From Foliimonas ilicis (GTDB lineage Bacteria; Pseudomonadota; Alphaproteobacteria; Rhizobiales; Rhizobiaceae): a DNA stretch of 64,000 bases. The notes under the pieces are model-generated. The model made no database searches, had not been told where the DNA came from, and saw only the letters and a list, made by a program, of their open reading frames with translations. The stretch spans positions 221,479 to 285,478 of the forward strand of contig NZ_JBDUUH010000007.1 in the NCBI RefSeq assembly GCF_039939195.1. Direction: 5' to 3'. A program made the position numbers and the translations under genes. Every line of letters begins with the position of its first letter. Positions within the stretch are counted from its first letter, which is position 1. Positions 6,936 through 15,671 of this stretch are shown one piece after another.

Positions 6936-8054
6936 ATGCGCGTCGGTTGCCCCAAAGAAATCAAGAATCATGAATATCGCGTGGGCCTGACGCCCGGCGC
7001 AGTTCGCGAATACGCGGCCCACGGCCATGAAGTTCTCGTTGAAACCGGTGCCGGTTCCGGCATCGGCGCTGACGACAACGCCTACCGCTCCGCAGGCGCG
7101 AAGATCGCTAAGACTGCGGAAGAGGTTTTCGCCAAATCCGACATGGTCGTGAAGGTGAAAGAGCCGCAGCCCAACGAATGGGTGCAGCTTCGCTCCGATC
7201 AGATCCTCTATACCTATCTTCACCTCGCTCCAGACCCGGAACAGACCAAGGGCCTGCTTGCCTCGGGCGTGACCGCAGTTGCCTATGAAACCGTGACGGA
7301 TGATCGCGGCGGCCTTCCGCTGCTTGCACCGATGTCGGAAGTCGCAGGCCGTCTCTCGATCCAGGCTGGCGCAACAGCACTTCAGAAGGCCAATGGCGGA
7401 CGCGGCGTGCTGCTGGGCGGCGTTCCGGGCGTTCTGCCGGGCAAAGTCACCGTTCTCGGCGGCGGCGTCGTCGGTCTTCATGCGGCCAAGATGGCCGTCG
7501 GCCTCGGCGCCGACGTCACGATCATCGACCGCTCGATCCCGCGCCTTCGTCAGCTCGACGACATTTTCAACGGTCGTGTCCATACCCGCTACTCGACGGT
7601 GGAAGCACTTGAGGAAGAGTGCTTCAGCGCAGACATCATCGTCGGTGCTGTGCTGATCCCCGGCGCCGCCGCCCCCAAGCTTGTAACCCGCGAGATGCTT
7701 TCGGGCATGAAAAAGGGCGCGGTCCTCGTCGATGTCGCCATCGATCAGGGCGGCTGCTTCGAGACTTCGCATGCAACCACCCATGCAGAGCCGACCTACG
7801 AAATCGACGGCATCATTCACTACTGCGTAGCCAACATGCCGGGTGCCGTGCCCGTCACCTCCGCGCAGGCGCTGAACAATGCGACGCTGCATTATGGATT
7901 GCAGCTTGCCGACAAGGGCCTGAAGGCACTGGTGGACGACCATCATCTGCGCAACGGCCTGAACGTCCATCGCGGCCGCATCACCAACAGCGCAGTCGCT
8001 GAAGCTCTTGGCTACGAGCTGGCAGAGCCGAAAATGGCGCTGGCCGCAGCCTGA
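6936..8054 (+). CDS. ald: alanine dehydrogenase
   Basis: 372 residues, standard length. Reversible NAD-dependent deamination of L-alanine to pyruvate and ammonia. Seen: N-terminal MRVGCPKEIKNHEYRVGLTP with the substrate-binding Arg and Lys region, KVKEPQ (catalytic Lys), LHLAPD (catalytic His), and the Rossmann loop VTVLGGGVVGLHAAKMAVGL at about residues 168-190. Divergent Lrp-type regulator and own terminator at 8073 make it a monocistronic alanine-responsive gene. Confidence 0.97.
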   Translation: MRVGCPKEIKNHEYRVGLTPGAVREYAAHGHEVLVETGAGSGIGADDNAYRSAGAKIAKTAEEVFAKSDMVVKVKEPQPNEWVQLRSDQILYTYLHLAPDPEQTKGLLASGVTAVAYETVTDDRGGLPLLAPMSEVAGRLSIQAGATALQKANGGRGVLLGGVPGVLPGKVTVLGGGVVGLHAAKMAVGLGADVTIIDRSIPRLRQLDDIFNGRVHTRYSTVEALEEECFSADIIVGAVLIPGAAAPKLVTREMLSGMKKGAVLVDVAIDQGGCFETSHATTHAEPTYEIDGIIHYCVANMPGAVPVTSAQALNNATLHYGLQLADKGLKALVDDHHLRNGLNVHRGRITNSAVAEALGYELAEPKMALAAA

Positions 8055-8072
8055 GACATTACACCTTAAAGA

Positions 8073-8106
8073 AAAAAGCCCGCCGGTAACTTGGCGGGCT
8101 TTTTGT
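8073..8106 (+). terminator. terminator between convergent ald and OmpA-like gene
   Basis: AAAAAAGCCCGCC, loop GGTAACTT, GGCGGGCTTTTTG: perfect 7-bp G/C stem with A and T flanks, so probably bidirectional for the two convergent genes. Confidence 0.9.
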
Positions 8107-8114
8107 TTGGCGGT

Positions 8115-8672
8115 TTAACGGAGGAAATCGTCGATCCGGCGCAGCGTCACGCGGCGGTTCTGCCAGTTTTCGTTCTGGGTCGGCACCAGCAGATATTCTT
8201 CGCCGTAGCCGACAGTTTCCAGCACATAGGGCGGCACGCGAAATTCGCGAACCAGCGTGCGCTTCAGGGATTCGGCACGGCGTTCCGACAATATCTGGTT
8301 GGAATAATCAGATCCGACAGCATCCGTATGCCCTTCGATGAGCACGCGCGTATCCGGCCTGCGGCGCACAAGCCGGTTGATCGCAGTCGCGATATTCTCG
8401 ATCTTTCCATATTGCGAATTCGGAATTTCGGCCGAACCGAAGGCGAAATTGATCGACTGGATGTCGATCGACGGGGCCGCGCGGCGCAATTCGGGCCGGC
8501 GCTTGAATTCGCGGATATCGACCCGCTCGCTCTGGCGCAGCTTTCTCGTCGGCGCAGCATCGAGCCTGCGCTCGATTTGCGAAGCCGATGGCGTATTGGC
8601 CTGCGCAAAGACCTGAGTTGGAACGACAAGCGCTGCAATGAGCGCAACAGCAACATGACGACGGTTCAACAT
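8115..8672 (-). CDS. OmpA family outer membrane/periplasmic protein
   Basis: 185 residues. Signal peptide (residues 1-23, VALIAALVVPTQVFA) followed by a basic linker and an OmpA-like peptidoglycan-binding domain (residues 75-180) with INFAFGSAEI, the conserved LIEGHTDAVGSDYSNQILSERRAESL segment and NRRVTL near the end. There is no lipobox Cys and no beta-barrel, so it is a soluble or peripherally attached peptidoglycan-binding protein of the periplasm. The basic linker might make contacts to other envelope parts. Confidence 0.9.
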   Translation of the reverse strand: MLNRRHVAVALIAALVVPTQVFAQANTPSASQIERRLDAAPTRKLRQSERVDIREFKRRPELRRAAPSIDIQSINFAFGSAEIPNSQYGKIENIATAINRLVRRRPDTRVLIEGHTDAVGSDYSNQILSERRAESLKRTLVREFRVPPYVLETVGYGEEYLLVPTQNENWQNRRVTLRRIDDFLR

Positions 8673-8845
8673 TTCCCTAGCTCTCCAAAAGGTGCTTACC
8701 CGCGAACTAATGCCAAACTCCGCCTGAATTATCGATGAACAGCGGGTTCAGCAATCGTTGGCAGATCCCGAAAGTTGCGCAACCTCGCTTTCGCGTAATA
8801 TCGCCCCAAGTTATTCTGAATACATTGCGGTGGAGATTTTGCAGC

Positions 8846-9376
8846 ATGGCAAAGCTCGTCTTTGGAATGAACCAGTCCCTTGATGGCTACGTCGACCACA
8901 TGGAATTTGCGCCTGATCCCGTACTGTTTCGTCACTGGACAGAGCATGTGCGCGATCTGACCGGCAGTGTGTACGGCCGCCGCATGTACGAGATCATGCG
9001 CTATTGGGATGAAGACCGTCCTGAGTGGACCCCGGATAAACACGAGTTCGCAGCAGCATGGCGTCGCCAACCAAAGTGGGTCGTGTCGCGTTCGTTGAAG
9101 TCGGTCGGTCCCAACGCCACCCTTGTCGGGGATGACATCGGGGTGGTGATACGTGACCTGAAGGCTCGGCTCGCTGGGGAGATTGCAGTTTCCGGACCAG
9201 ATCTGGCACGAAGCCTAACCGATCTGGGTCTTATCGATGAATACCGCCTTTACATGCACCCCGTCGTGCTTGGTCGCGGTAAGCCATTTTTCCCTGGCCC
9301 CCGTCCGCCGCTCCGCCTTGTTTCTACCGATCACATCGGCAAGGACGTGATCAGGTTGACATACGTACCTGCTTAA
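8846..9376 (+). CDS. dihydrofolate reductase family protein (RibD C-terminal domain)
   Basis: 176 residues from MAKLVFGMNQSLDGYVDH, with GGTGGAG 8-14 bases upstream; earlier in-frame codons are spurious. The fold signs are the N-terminal strand with SLDGY, VYGRRMYEIM, VVSRSLKSVGPNATLV, IAVSGPDLARSL and LYMHPVVLGRGKPFF, typical of the RibD_C/DHFR-like NADPH reductases (PF01872). Members of this family are often of unknown substrate; it is not the DHFR of folate synthesis. Upstream gene is divergent OmpA-like. Confidence 0.9.
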   Translation: MAKLVFGMNQSLDGYVDHMEFAPDPVLFRHWTEHVRDLTGSVYGRRMYEIMRYWDEDRPEWTPDKHEFAAAWRRQPKWVVSRSLKSVGPNATLVGDDIGVVIRDLKARLAGEIAVSGPDLARSLTDLGLIDEYRLYMHPVVLGRGKPFFPGPRPPLRLVSTDHIGKDVIRLTYVPA

Positions 9377-9955
9377 TCAGCGCATTACGCTTTCGCAGCG
9401 CTCCTGAAACGGCAGAGGCTTCACCACTTCCGTTTTCTGGCCCACCGGCGCGAAACCCAGCTTTTGATAAAGCGGCAGTGCAGCGGGATGGTCGAGCGTG
9501 CATGTCTGTACCGAAACGAGGCGCGGACCGTGCGACCAGGCGGCTTCGATAGCCGCACCCAGAAACCAGCGGCCAAGCCCCTGCCCCGTTGCATGCTCCA
9601 TCATGCCGAAATAGGCCAGTTCGACGCTTTCCGGCAGATTCGGCTTTATGTCGAAGAAGCCAGCCGGTGCGCCATCGACGTAAAGCACGCGAATGTCGCG
9701 ATCCTCGCGGTGCAAACCGGCAGACAGCGCGAAATCATCAAGTCGCAACACGTTGACCCAATGCCATTTGCGCCCCACCCGATCCATAAGGTAGCGGTAG
9801 TAATGCAGCGGTATGTTTTTCGTCTTCAAAAGAGCGATCTGCCTGCCTGTCGGCAGCGCCGGATAACGGCCCGGCTGCTTGTGCATTTCGAGAAACGTCA
9901 CAGTCACCGGGATCGGTGAAAGGTCTTCCGCCGCAGCGGACATCGGCTCCGTCAT
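9377..9955 (-). CDS. GNAT family N-acetyltransferase
   Basis: 192 residues. GNAT core at residues 85-185: FDIKPNLPESVELAYFGMM, acetyl-CoA loop GQGLGRWFLGAAIEAAW, then QTCTLDHPAALPLYQKLGFAPVG. ATG at 9955 has AAGGA six bases ahead (overlapping the end of sseA) and is preferred to TTG at 9961. Last gene of the cysK-alaX-sseA operon, starting 2 bases before the sseA stop ends. Substrate unknown; position with cysteine and sulfur genes hints at an amino-acid or small-amine substrate only by context. Confidence 0.88.
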   Translation of the reverse strand: MTEPMSAAAEDLSPIPVTVTFLEMHKQPGRYPALPTGRQIALLKTKNIPLHYYRYLMDRVGRKWHWVNVLRLDDFALSAGLHREDRDIRVLYVDGAPAGFFDIKPNLPESVELAYFGMMEHATGQGLGRWFLGAAIEAAWSHGPRLVSVQTCTLDHPAALPLYQKLGFAPVGQKTEVVKPLPFQERCESVMR

Positions 9956-9957
9956 GT

Positions 9958-10809
9958 TCAATCCTTACCGGTAATGACCGGCGTGTCCGTCAGCCCGCCC
10001 CATTCGGTCCATGACCCGTCATAAAGGCGATTATTCGAGTGTCCGACCGTTTCCAGCGCTAGCGTGATGACCGCAGCCGTCACGCCCGAACCGCAGGACG
10101 TCACGGCTGGCCGGTTAAGATCGACGCCTGCCTTGTCGAAAATCGCGCGCAAGCGCTCCGGCGGCAGAAGTTTTCCGTTTTCCGACAATGATGACGCAGG
10201 AATGCTTTTCGCGCCCGGCATATGGCCTGAGCGAACGCCAGCCCTCGGCTCGGGGTCTGTTCCGGCAAAGCGCCCGGCAGGCCGCGCATCGAGGATTTGC
10301 GCATCGCCGCTGGCGACTGTCTGGCGCATGTCGTCAAGGCTGGCGACGCGTTCGGCATCGAAATTTACATGGAACACGCAAGGCGCGATTTTCGTCTGCT
10401 CGCTGGTAGTCTTTTTCCCGGCTGCTTTCCATCCATCGAAGCCGCCATCAAGCAGATAGACCTGATAAATGCCCATCGTGCGGAACATCCACCAGACGCG
10501 CGGCGCGGAGAACATGCCGGGGCCATCATAGACCACGATCGTATCGTCAGCCGAAATGCCCATCGCGCCGGCATGCTTTGCGAAAACATCTGCCGGAGGA
10601 AACGTATGCGGAAGACTGGCTTCTGCATCAACGACCTGATCCTGATCGAAGAACACCGCGCCCGGAATATGCGCCGCCTCATATTCGGCCCGCGCATCGC
10701 GGTTTTGCGCAGGCAGATACCAGGACGCATCGACAATCGATATTCCGGGCGATCCGAGCTTGGCTTCCAGCCAGTCCGCATCGACCGTGAAAGGGCTTTC
10801 CTTGCTCAT
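9958..10809 (-). CDS. sseA: 3-mercaptopyruvate sulfurtransferase
   Basis: 283 residues with two rhodanese domains (about 10-140 and 155-280). The active-site loop CGSGVTA in the second domain is the signature of mercaptopyruvate rather than thiosulfate sulfurtransferases. Domain 1 has VVYDGPGMFSAPRVWWMFR, domain 2 ILDARPAGRFAGTDPEPRAG. It moves sulfur from 3-mercaptopyruvate (made from cysteine) to thiols, cyanide or proteins in the cytoplasm. It lies 11 bases downstream of alaX in the same operon. Confidence 0.95.
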   Translation of the reverse strand: MSKESPFTVDADWLEAKLGSPGISIVDASWYLPAQNRDARAEYEAAHIPGAVFFDQDQVVDAEASLPHTFPPADVFAKHAGAMGISADDTIVVYDGPGMFSAPRVWWMFRTMGIYQVYLLDGGFDGWKAAGKKTTSEQTKIAPCVFHVNFDAERVASLDDMRQTVASGDAQILDARPAGRFAGTDPEPRAGVRSGHMPGAKSIPASSLSENGKLLPPERLRAIFDKAGVDLNRPAVTSCGSGVTAAVITLALETVGHSNNRLYDGSWTEWGGLTDTPVITGKD

Positions 10810-10820
10810 GTCAGTTTTCC

Positions 10821-11564
10821 TTAAACGGCCGGAATCGGCCCGAAACGAATGCGGAAGCGACGATTCTCGCGTCCTTTTTTCTCGATCTTGCCGATGTGGA
10901 TTTCACCGATCTCACCAGTATGCGCCACATGCGTTCCGCCGCAAGGCTGACTGTCGATCGAAGCATCATCGCCGATGCATACCAGCCTTACATGACCGTT
11001 TCCGACCGGCGGGCGAACGTTCTTCGACTTGATAAGCCCAGGATCTGCCGCAAGTTCCTCGTCCGAAATCAGCCGCATGAAAATGGGGTGGTTGGCAACG
11101 ATAAGCTCGTTCAGCTTTGCCGTGATCTCATCCTTGGTGAATTCCACGCCCGGAAGATCGAAATCCACGCGCGAGTCGTTCTCATTTACCGCAGCCCCGG
11201 TAATCGGATACGGGCAAACGACAGAGAGAAGATGGCATGCCGTGTGCATTTTCATAAGCCGGTAGCGGCGATCCCAATCGATTGCCATAACCACCTTTTC
11301 ACCGATCTGGAACGCAGGCTGATCGGGCGCCGGAATATGGACGATTTCGTTCTTCGTTTCGCCGGTAATCGTTTCCGCAATCTCGATACGGCTGCCGTCT
11401 TCGCGTTTCAGATGTCCGGTATCGCCCGGCTGGCCGCCTGAGGTCGCATAGAAGATCGTGCGGTCGAGAATGATCCCGCCACGCTCGTTGAGCGCGACAA
11501 TGGTGGCTTCCGCCTCGCGAAGATAGGAATCGTCGCGAAACAGGATTTCCGTCGAAGCACCCAT
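10821..11564 (-). CDS. AlaX-type alanyl-tRNA editing protein
   Basis: 247 residues starting MGASTEILFRDDSYL; its ATG shares one base with the cysK stop (TGATG). Free-standing editing domain related to the alanyl-tRNA synthetase C-terminal editing region: FYATSGGQPGDTG, zinc ligands HTACH and CGGTH, and VRLVCIGDD. Long (AlaX-M/L-like) form with the N-terminal beta-barrel. Hydrolyses Ser-tRNA-Ala or Gly-tRNA-Ala in trans. Placement inside a cysteine/serine-related operon is noteworthy, since serine is the precursor of cysteine and the main misacylating amino acid. Confidence 0.93.
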   Translation of the reverse strand: MGASTEILFRDDSYLREAEATIVALNERGGIILDRTIFYATSGGQPGDTGHLKREDGSRIEIAETITGETKNEIVHIPAPDQPAFQIGEKVVMAIDWDRRYRLMKMHTACHLLSVVCPYPITGAAVNENDSRVDFDLPGVEFTKDEITAKLNELIVANHPIFMRLISDEELAADPGLIKSKNVRPPVGNGHVRLVCIGDDASIDSQPCGGTHVAHTGEIGEIHIGKIEKKGRENRRFRIRFGPIPAV

Positions 11565-12598
11565 CAGGTCGTTGCCTCGAATGGAATGGAAATCGAACTT
11601 TTCTCGCTCATCCACTCCGGTTCGGGCAGATTCTTCGAACGCAGGAATTCCGGGTTGAAAAGCTTCGACTGGTAGCGTGTTCCATAGTCGCAAAGCACGG
11701 TGACGATCGTGTGGCCCGGCCCCAGCTCGCGCGCCAGGCGGATGGCTCCGGCGATATTGATGCCGGTAGAACCGCCGAGGCAAAAACCCTCTTCCTGAAC
11801 GAGCCGGAAGACGATCGGCAATGCCTCTTCATCTGGAATCTGAAACGAGAAATCGGGTGTGAAGCCGTCGAGATTGGCAGTAATACGCCCCTGCCCGATG
11901 CCTTCGGTGATCGAGCTGCCTTCCGACTTCAGTTCTCCGCTCGTGTAAAAGCTGTAAAGCGCCGCACCCAGCGGGTCCGCCAGTGCGATCTTCACCGATG
12001 AGTTCTTCGATTTCAGGCCCATGGCGACCCCGGCCAAGGTTCCGCCCGTGCCGACCGCCGACACGAAACCATCGACCTTGCCGTTCGTCTGCGACCAGAT
12101 TTCCTCGGCAGTCGTCTGAATGTGCCCCTCGCGATTGGCGACATTGTCGAACTGGTTCGCCCAGATCGCGCCATTTGGCTCGGTTTTCGCCAATTGCTCG
12201 GCCAAACGTCCCGAAACCTTCACGTAATTGTTCGGATTCTTATAGGCGACCGCAGGAACTTCGAGCAGTTCCGCACCCAGCACACGCAGGGCATCCTTCT
12301 TTTCCTGGCTTTGCGTATCGGGAATGACGATGACCGTGCGGTAGCCGAGCGCTTTTGCGACGACTGTCAGGCCGATGCCGGTGTTGCCAGCCGTTCCTTC
12401 GACGATCACGCCACCCGGTTTGAGCAGGCCCTTCTTCTCGGCGTCGCGAATGATGAACAGGCCCGCGCGATCCTTTACCGATTGGCCCGGATTCATGAAC
12501 TCGGCCTTGCCGAGGATTTCGCAGCCCGTTTCTTCCGAAGCTCTTTTGAGCCGGATGAGCGGAGTGTTGCCGATCGCGTCGATCACCGAATTGAGCAT
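11564..12598 (-). CDS. cysK: cysteine synthase (CysK-type, PLP)
   Basis: 344 residues starting MLNSVIDAIGNTPLIRL; in-frame codons further upstream lack a ribosome site. Makes cysteine from O-acetylserine and sulfide. Seen: PLP-lysine motif NPGQSVKDRAG, phosphate loop EGTAGNTGIG, AVGTGGTLAGVAMGLK, and C-terminal CDYGTRYQSKLF. Slightly longer than E. coli CysK (323). First gene of the operon cysK-alaX-sseA-GNAT, transcribed from the divergent region facing the ChrR-like gene. Confidence 0.93.
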   Translation of the reverse strand: MLNSVIDAIGNTPLIRLKRASEETGCEILGKAEFMNPGQSVKDRAGLFIIRDAEKKGLLKPGGVIVEGTAGNTGIGLTVVAKALGYRTVIVIPDTQSQEKKDALRVLGAELLEVPAVAYKNPNNYVKVSGRLAEQLAKTEPNGAIWANQFDNVANREGHIQTTAEEIWSQTNGKVDGFVSAVGTGGTLAGVAMGLKSKNSSVKIALADPLGAALYSFYTSGELKSEGSSITEGIGQGRITANLDGFTPDFSFQIPDEEALPIVFRLVQEEGFCLGGSTGINIAGAIRLARELGPGHTIVTVLCDYGTRYQSKLFNPEFLRSKNLPEPEWMSEKSSISIPFEATT

Positions 12599-12732
12599 GA
12601 ACCTATCCTTGTTTCGAACCCGGACCCTAGAAATGTGGCGCAGCTCTTTCAAGGGACCAGTTTCCTCAACACGTTGTCATTCGGCATTTTGATTCACGTT
12701 TTCATGAAAAGCCGAGCCTGACCCGCGCAATT

Positions 12733-12761
12733 TGATCCAAAAAACATGGTTTTGCGTAACA
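12733..12761 (+). promoter_or_regulatory. candidate RpoE/ChrR-type (ECF11) promoter
   Basis: TGATCC at 12733-12738, 18-base spacer, TAACA at 12757-12761. This resembles the TGATCC-N18/19-TAWGA promoters recognised by Rhodobacter-type RpoE (as I remember the consensus), with one mismatch in the -10. It lies 60 bases before the ChrR-like start. Confidence 0.35.
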
Positions 12762-12821
12762 AGGGCGAAAATGCTAATGCCGTCGAAAGCCTCTCGCGGC
12801 CATATGTTCGAATCTGGATTT

Positions 12822-13463
12822 ATGACAAACGAAATGAACGGCAGGATCGAAGCGCTTATGGCGCGCTATGTCGCCGGAACGCTGCCGGAGCCGGCGCGCA
12901 TACTCGTCGATACGCATCTTGCGCTGAAGGATACGAATCGCGATCTGGTTCAAGGCCTCGAAGCGATGGCCGGTGACGATCTCGAGAAAACCGAAATTGC
13001 GGCTATGACCAGGCGCGACGAGCGTCTGGAACGTATTTTCGTGAGTTCCGCGCCTAAAATCGCGCCTCGCGCCGAATCCACCGGCATTTTTCCGGCGCCT
13101 CTCAAGGACTTCATCGGTTTCGACGCGGATCAGGTGCCGTGGCGCACCAAGCTTCCGGGTTTCCGCGAATTCGACATCGGCGAGTTCGACGGTTGCCATG
13201 CCAGCCTTTTCTGGATCAGGCCCGGTAGAAAAATTCCGGCGCATCACCATGAAGGCATGGAACTGACGCTGGTTCTCCACGGTGCATTCAGCGACGTATT
13301 CGGTCGCTATGGCCGCGGCGAGATTGCCGTTGCCGACGAAACGGTAGATCACCGTCCGATTGCCGAAAACGAGACGCCGTGCATCGGCTTTGCCATCACG
13401 GAAGGTTCCCTGCGTCTGAGTGGCCCGGTCCATCAGCGTCTGGGAGATATTCTAGGGCTTTAG
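12822..13463 (+). CDS. ChrR-like cupin anti-sigma factor homologue lacking zinc cysteines
   Basis: 213 residues from MTNEMNGRIEALMARYVAG. The N-terminal part (1-75) aligns with the ChrR anti-sigma domain, but where ChrR has HLxxCxxC this protein has HLALKDTN: H32 is kept, both cysteines are K36 and N39, and the N-terminal His is Gly. The C-terminal cupin (115-205) keeps AHHHEGMELTLVLHG and the rest of the metal site. No ECF sigma gene is adjacent, unlike classical rpoE-chrR pairs. It may be a retired or rewired anti-sigma factor or a pure cupin sensor. ATG at 12822 chosen; 12804 possible. Confidence 0.8.
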   Translation: MTNEMNGRIEALMARYVAGTLPEPARILVDTHLALKDTNRDLVQGLEAMAGDDLEKTEIAAMTRRDERLERIFVSSAPKIAPRAESTGIFPAPLKDFIGFDADQVPWRTKLPGFREFDIGEFDGCHASLFWIRPGRKIPAHHHEGMELTLVLHGAFSDVFGRYGRGEIAVADETVDHRPIAENETPCIGFAITEGSLRLSGPVHQRLGDILGL

Positions 13464-13556
13464 CAAACCGACCGAATTACGCACCGGAACCGACGAAAGT
13501 CGTTTGCGGTAGAAACTGCGCGCTACGCAAGTACCAGGATAGGGAACGATAGAGGC

Positions 13557-14372
13557 ATGGCGATTTATCGCGCGAACCCGAAGGACGGCGTGGCCTGGGT
13601 CACAGGTGCGAGCACCGGCATCGGCCGTTCGCTGGCGCTCGATCTTGCGGCAGAGGGCTACACCGTTGCCGTGACCGCGCGCGACGAAGAGCGTCTGGTG
13701 TCTTTGGAAAGCGAAGCTAAGGGACCGGGCCGTATCATCTCATTCCCATGCGATGTAACCGATGGCGTTGCGATGCTCGCAACTGTTGTCGCGATCGAAG
13801 AACAGCTTGGTGCAATTGCGCTGGCGGTCTTCAACGCCGGTACGTATTTTCCGACCCGCGGAGAACGGCTCGACGCGCTGAACATCATAAATTCATTCGA
13901 CATCAATCTGTTCGGCGTCCTCCACGGACTGGTGCCGGTCGTGGAGCGCATGCGCCTGCGCGGCCAGGGCCATGTCGTTTTCGTAGGCTCGGCCTCGTCC
14001 TATTTCGGCTGGCCGTCCGCTGCCGCCTACGGCTCCACGAAAGCGGCCCTCAACAATTTCGCCGAGTCGCTGAAGCATGATTTCGATAAGATGAATATCC
14101 GCATCCAGCTCGTGAATCCGGGTTTCGTCGATACGCCGCTAACCGAAAAGACCGGTTTCTCCATGCCTGCACTCGTGCCGGTTGCCGATGCTTCGAAGCG
14201 CATGGCAAAGGGCTTTCGCAGCGGCGGTTTCGAAATCTCGTTTCCACGCCGCCTGAACTGGCCGCTCAAACTTCTTCGGGCGCTGCCTTTCAGCTTCCGC
14301 TTCTGGCTGATCCACAAGATCACGGGCTGGAAGGACCGGCCCATGGCCAAGGCGCGCAAGCCACGGTCTTAG
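13557..14372 (+). CDS. short-chain dehydrogenase/reductase
   Basis: 271 residues. Classical SDR: cofactor motif VTGASTGIGRSLAL (residues 16-29), CDVTDG, FNAGTY (NAG motif), catalytic Ser in VGSASSYFGWPSAAAYGSTKAAL with the Y-x3-K pair, and NPGFVDTPLT. The C-terminal 40 residues are basic with an amphipathic/hydrophobic helix (LLRALPFSFRFWLIHKI), suggesting peripheral membrane contact. SDRs of this type accompany rpoE-chrR loci in other alphaproteobacteria; here it follows the ChrR-like gene by 93 bases on the same strand. Substrate unknown. Its stop overlaps the convergent MFS gene by 4 bases. Confidence 0.9.
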   Translation: MAIYRANPKDGVAWVTGASTGIGRSLALDLAAEGYTVAVTARDEERLVSLESEAKGPGRIISFPCDVTDGVAMLATVVAIEEQLGAIALAVFNAGTYFPTRGERLDALNIINSFDINLFGVLHGLVPVVERMRLRGQGHVVFVGSASSYFGWPSAAAYGSTKAALNNFAESLKHDFDKMNIRIQLVNPGFVDTPLTEKTGFSMPALVPVADASKRMAKGFRSGGFEISFPRRLNWPLKLLRALPFSFRFWLIHKITGWKDRPMAKARKPRS

Positions 14373-15559
14373 GTTTGCTCCGGCTTCGCATCACGAGCGG
14401 CGAGATAAACCGCAAGCGCGAAACCCAGCGTAACCAGATAGAACAGGAAAAGCGCCGTGTAAGCGGTTGCCGGGTTATCGGGCGTGGTTGACGCGGTGAC
14501 GACACCACCGGTCATGAACTGCATGACGCCAACGCCGCCTATCGAGAAAAAGTTCATCAACGTCACGCCGCGTCCGGTCAGATGGCGAGGCACGAAAGCG
14601 CGCGCATGGGCCATCAGCAAGGCATAGCTGCCGCCGGCAACGCCGATCACGACCAGTGCAACGGTCGTTTCGAAAATGCCAGGAACCGGCACGAATGCCA
14701 GATAGGCCAGCACGAGCAGGCTTGCCGTATTGCCGACCACGGCAACCCATTTGCGGGTTTTGAAGATCACGTCCATGGGCCCGTATAGAAACGACCCGGC
14801 GACCATTGCGAGCGCCATGAAGAACGTGACCTGCCCGATCAGGATGACGTCGGCGCCATAGACATCCGAGAGATATGGCCCGGCCCAAAGGCCTCGTATT
14901 CCAGTCGCGGGCGCATAGTTCAGCGCGGTAAGCGGAATGATCGGCCAAAGCACGCGCAGCCGCATCAATTCCGCATAGCCGGAAAATCCACTGCCCGTAT
15001 TTTCGTGATCGCGCGGCGGATCGCGCACCAGCGCATAGACTGCAAGCGCCGTCGTCACCGTAAAGCCAGCAAGAATTACCAGCACGAAGCGCCATCCGAA
15101 GGCTTCCGCGGCATTTGCCAGCGGCGAAGCGCCGATGACGTTTCCGGCAGTACCGAAGGCGATCGTCCACGATGCCAGAACGGCAAACCTTGCCGGCGGA
15201 TAATTATGCGCGAAAATAACCAATATGGACATCAGGACCGGCGCGCAGCCCAGCCCGATCAAAGCCATGGCGCAGATGACCATCCACGGCTCGACGGCCA
15301 TCGAGAATAGCAATGCGCCGCCCCCGCCGCAGACGCCGAGCAGGATCGACGCCGTACGTTTCGGCCCCCATCGGTCGAGCGACACGCCGATTGCGAACTG
15401 GGCAAGTGCAAAAGCAGCGAACCATGCACCGGAAGCAACGGAAAGCTCCGCTTTCGTCATTCCGATCTCGATTGTCAGTATCGGGGTAAGCACGGCCATG
15501 AAAGACCGGTAGAATTGCGAAAGCACGTAGCCAATCGCCAGCGCCGCTATACCGGCCAT
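14369..15559 (-). CDS. MFS transporter
   Basis: 396 residues, twelve predicted transmembrane helices, with the MFS loop 2-3 pattern around IGVSLDRWGPKRTAS and a central charged loop (DPPRDHENTGSG, about residues 190-205). Drug/metabolite exporter or sugar/organic-acid carrier of the major facilitator superfamily; no substrate-specific motif is recognisable. N-terminus MAGIAALAIGYVLSQFYRSF lacks a signal peptide. Convergent with the SDR gene; separated from the helicase gene upstream by a terminator. Confidence 0.9.
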   Translation of the reverse strand: MAGIAALAIGYVLSQFYRSFMAVLTPILTIEIGMTKAELSVASGAWFAAFALAQFAIGVSLDRWGPKRTASILLGVCGGGGALLFSMAVEPWMVICAMALIGLGCAPVLMSILVIFAHNYPPARFAVLASWTIAFGTAGNVIGASPLANAAEAFGWRFVLVILAGFTVTTALAVYALVRDPPRDHENTGSGFSGYAELMRLRVLWPIIPLTALNYAPATGIRGLWAGPYLSDVYGADVILIGQVTFFMALAMVAGSFLYGPMDVIFKTRKWVAVVGNTASLLVLAYLAFVPVPGIFETTVALVVIGVAGGSYALLMAHARAFVPRHLTGRGVTLMNFFSIGGVGVMQFMTGGVVTASTTPDNPATAYTALFLFYLVTLGFALAVYLAARDAKPEQT

Positions 15560-15573
15560 GAACTTCCCCCCGG

Positions 15574-15610
15574 AAAAAATAAGGGCGGCTATGACACCGC
15601 ATAGCCGCCC
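15574..15610 (-). terminator. terminator of the DEAD-box helicase gene
   Basis: On the minus strand GGGCGGCTATG, 6-base loop, CATAGCCGCCC, then TTATTTTTT. Perfect 11-bp stem between the helicase stop (15672) and the MFS start (15559). Confidence 0.9.
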
Positions 15611-15671
15611 CTATCTTAAAGTCGGTATTCACGCAATTAGCCCAAAGCCTTGGGCCAAGCTTTAGCCCGGT

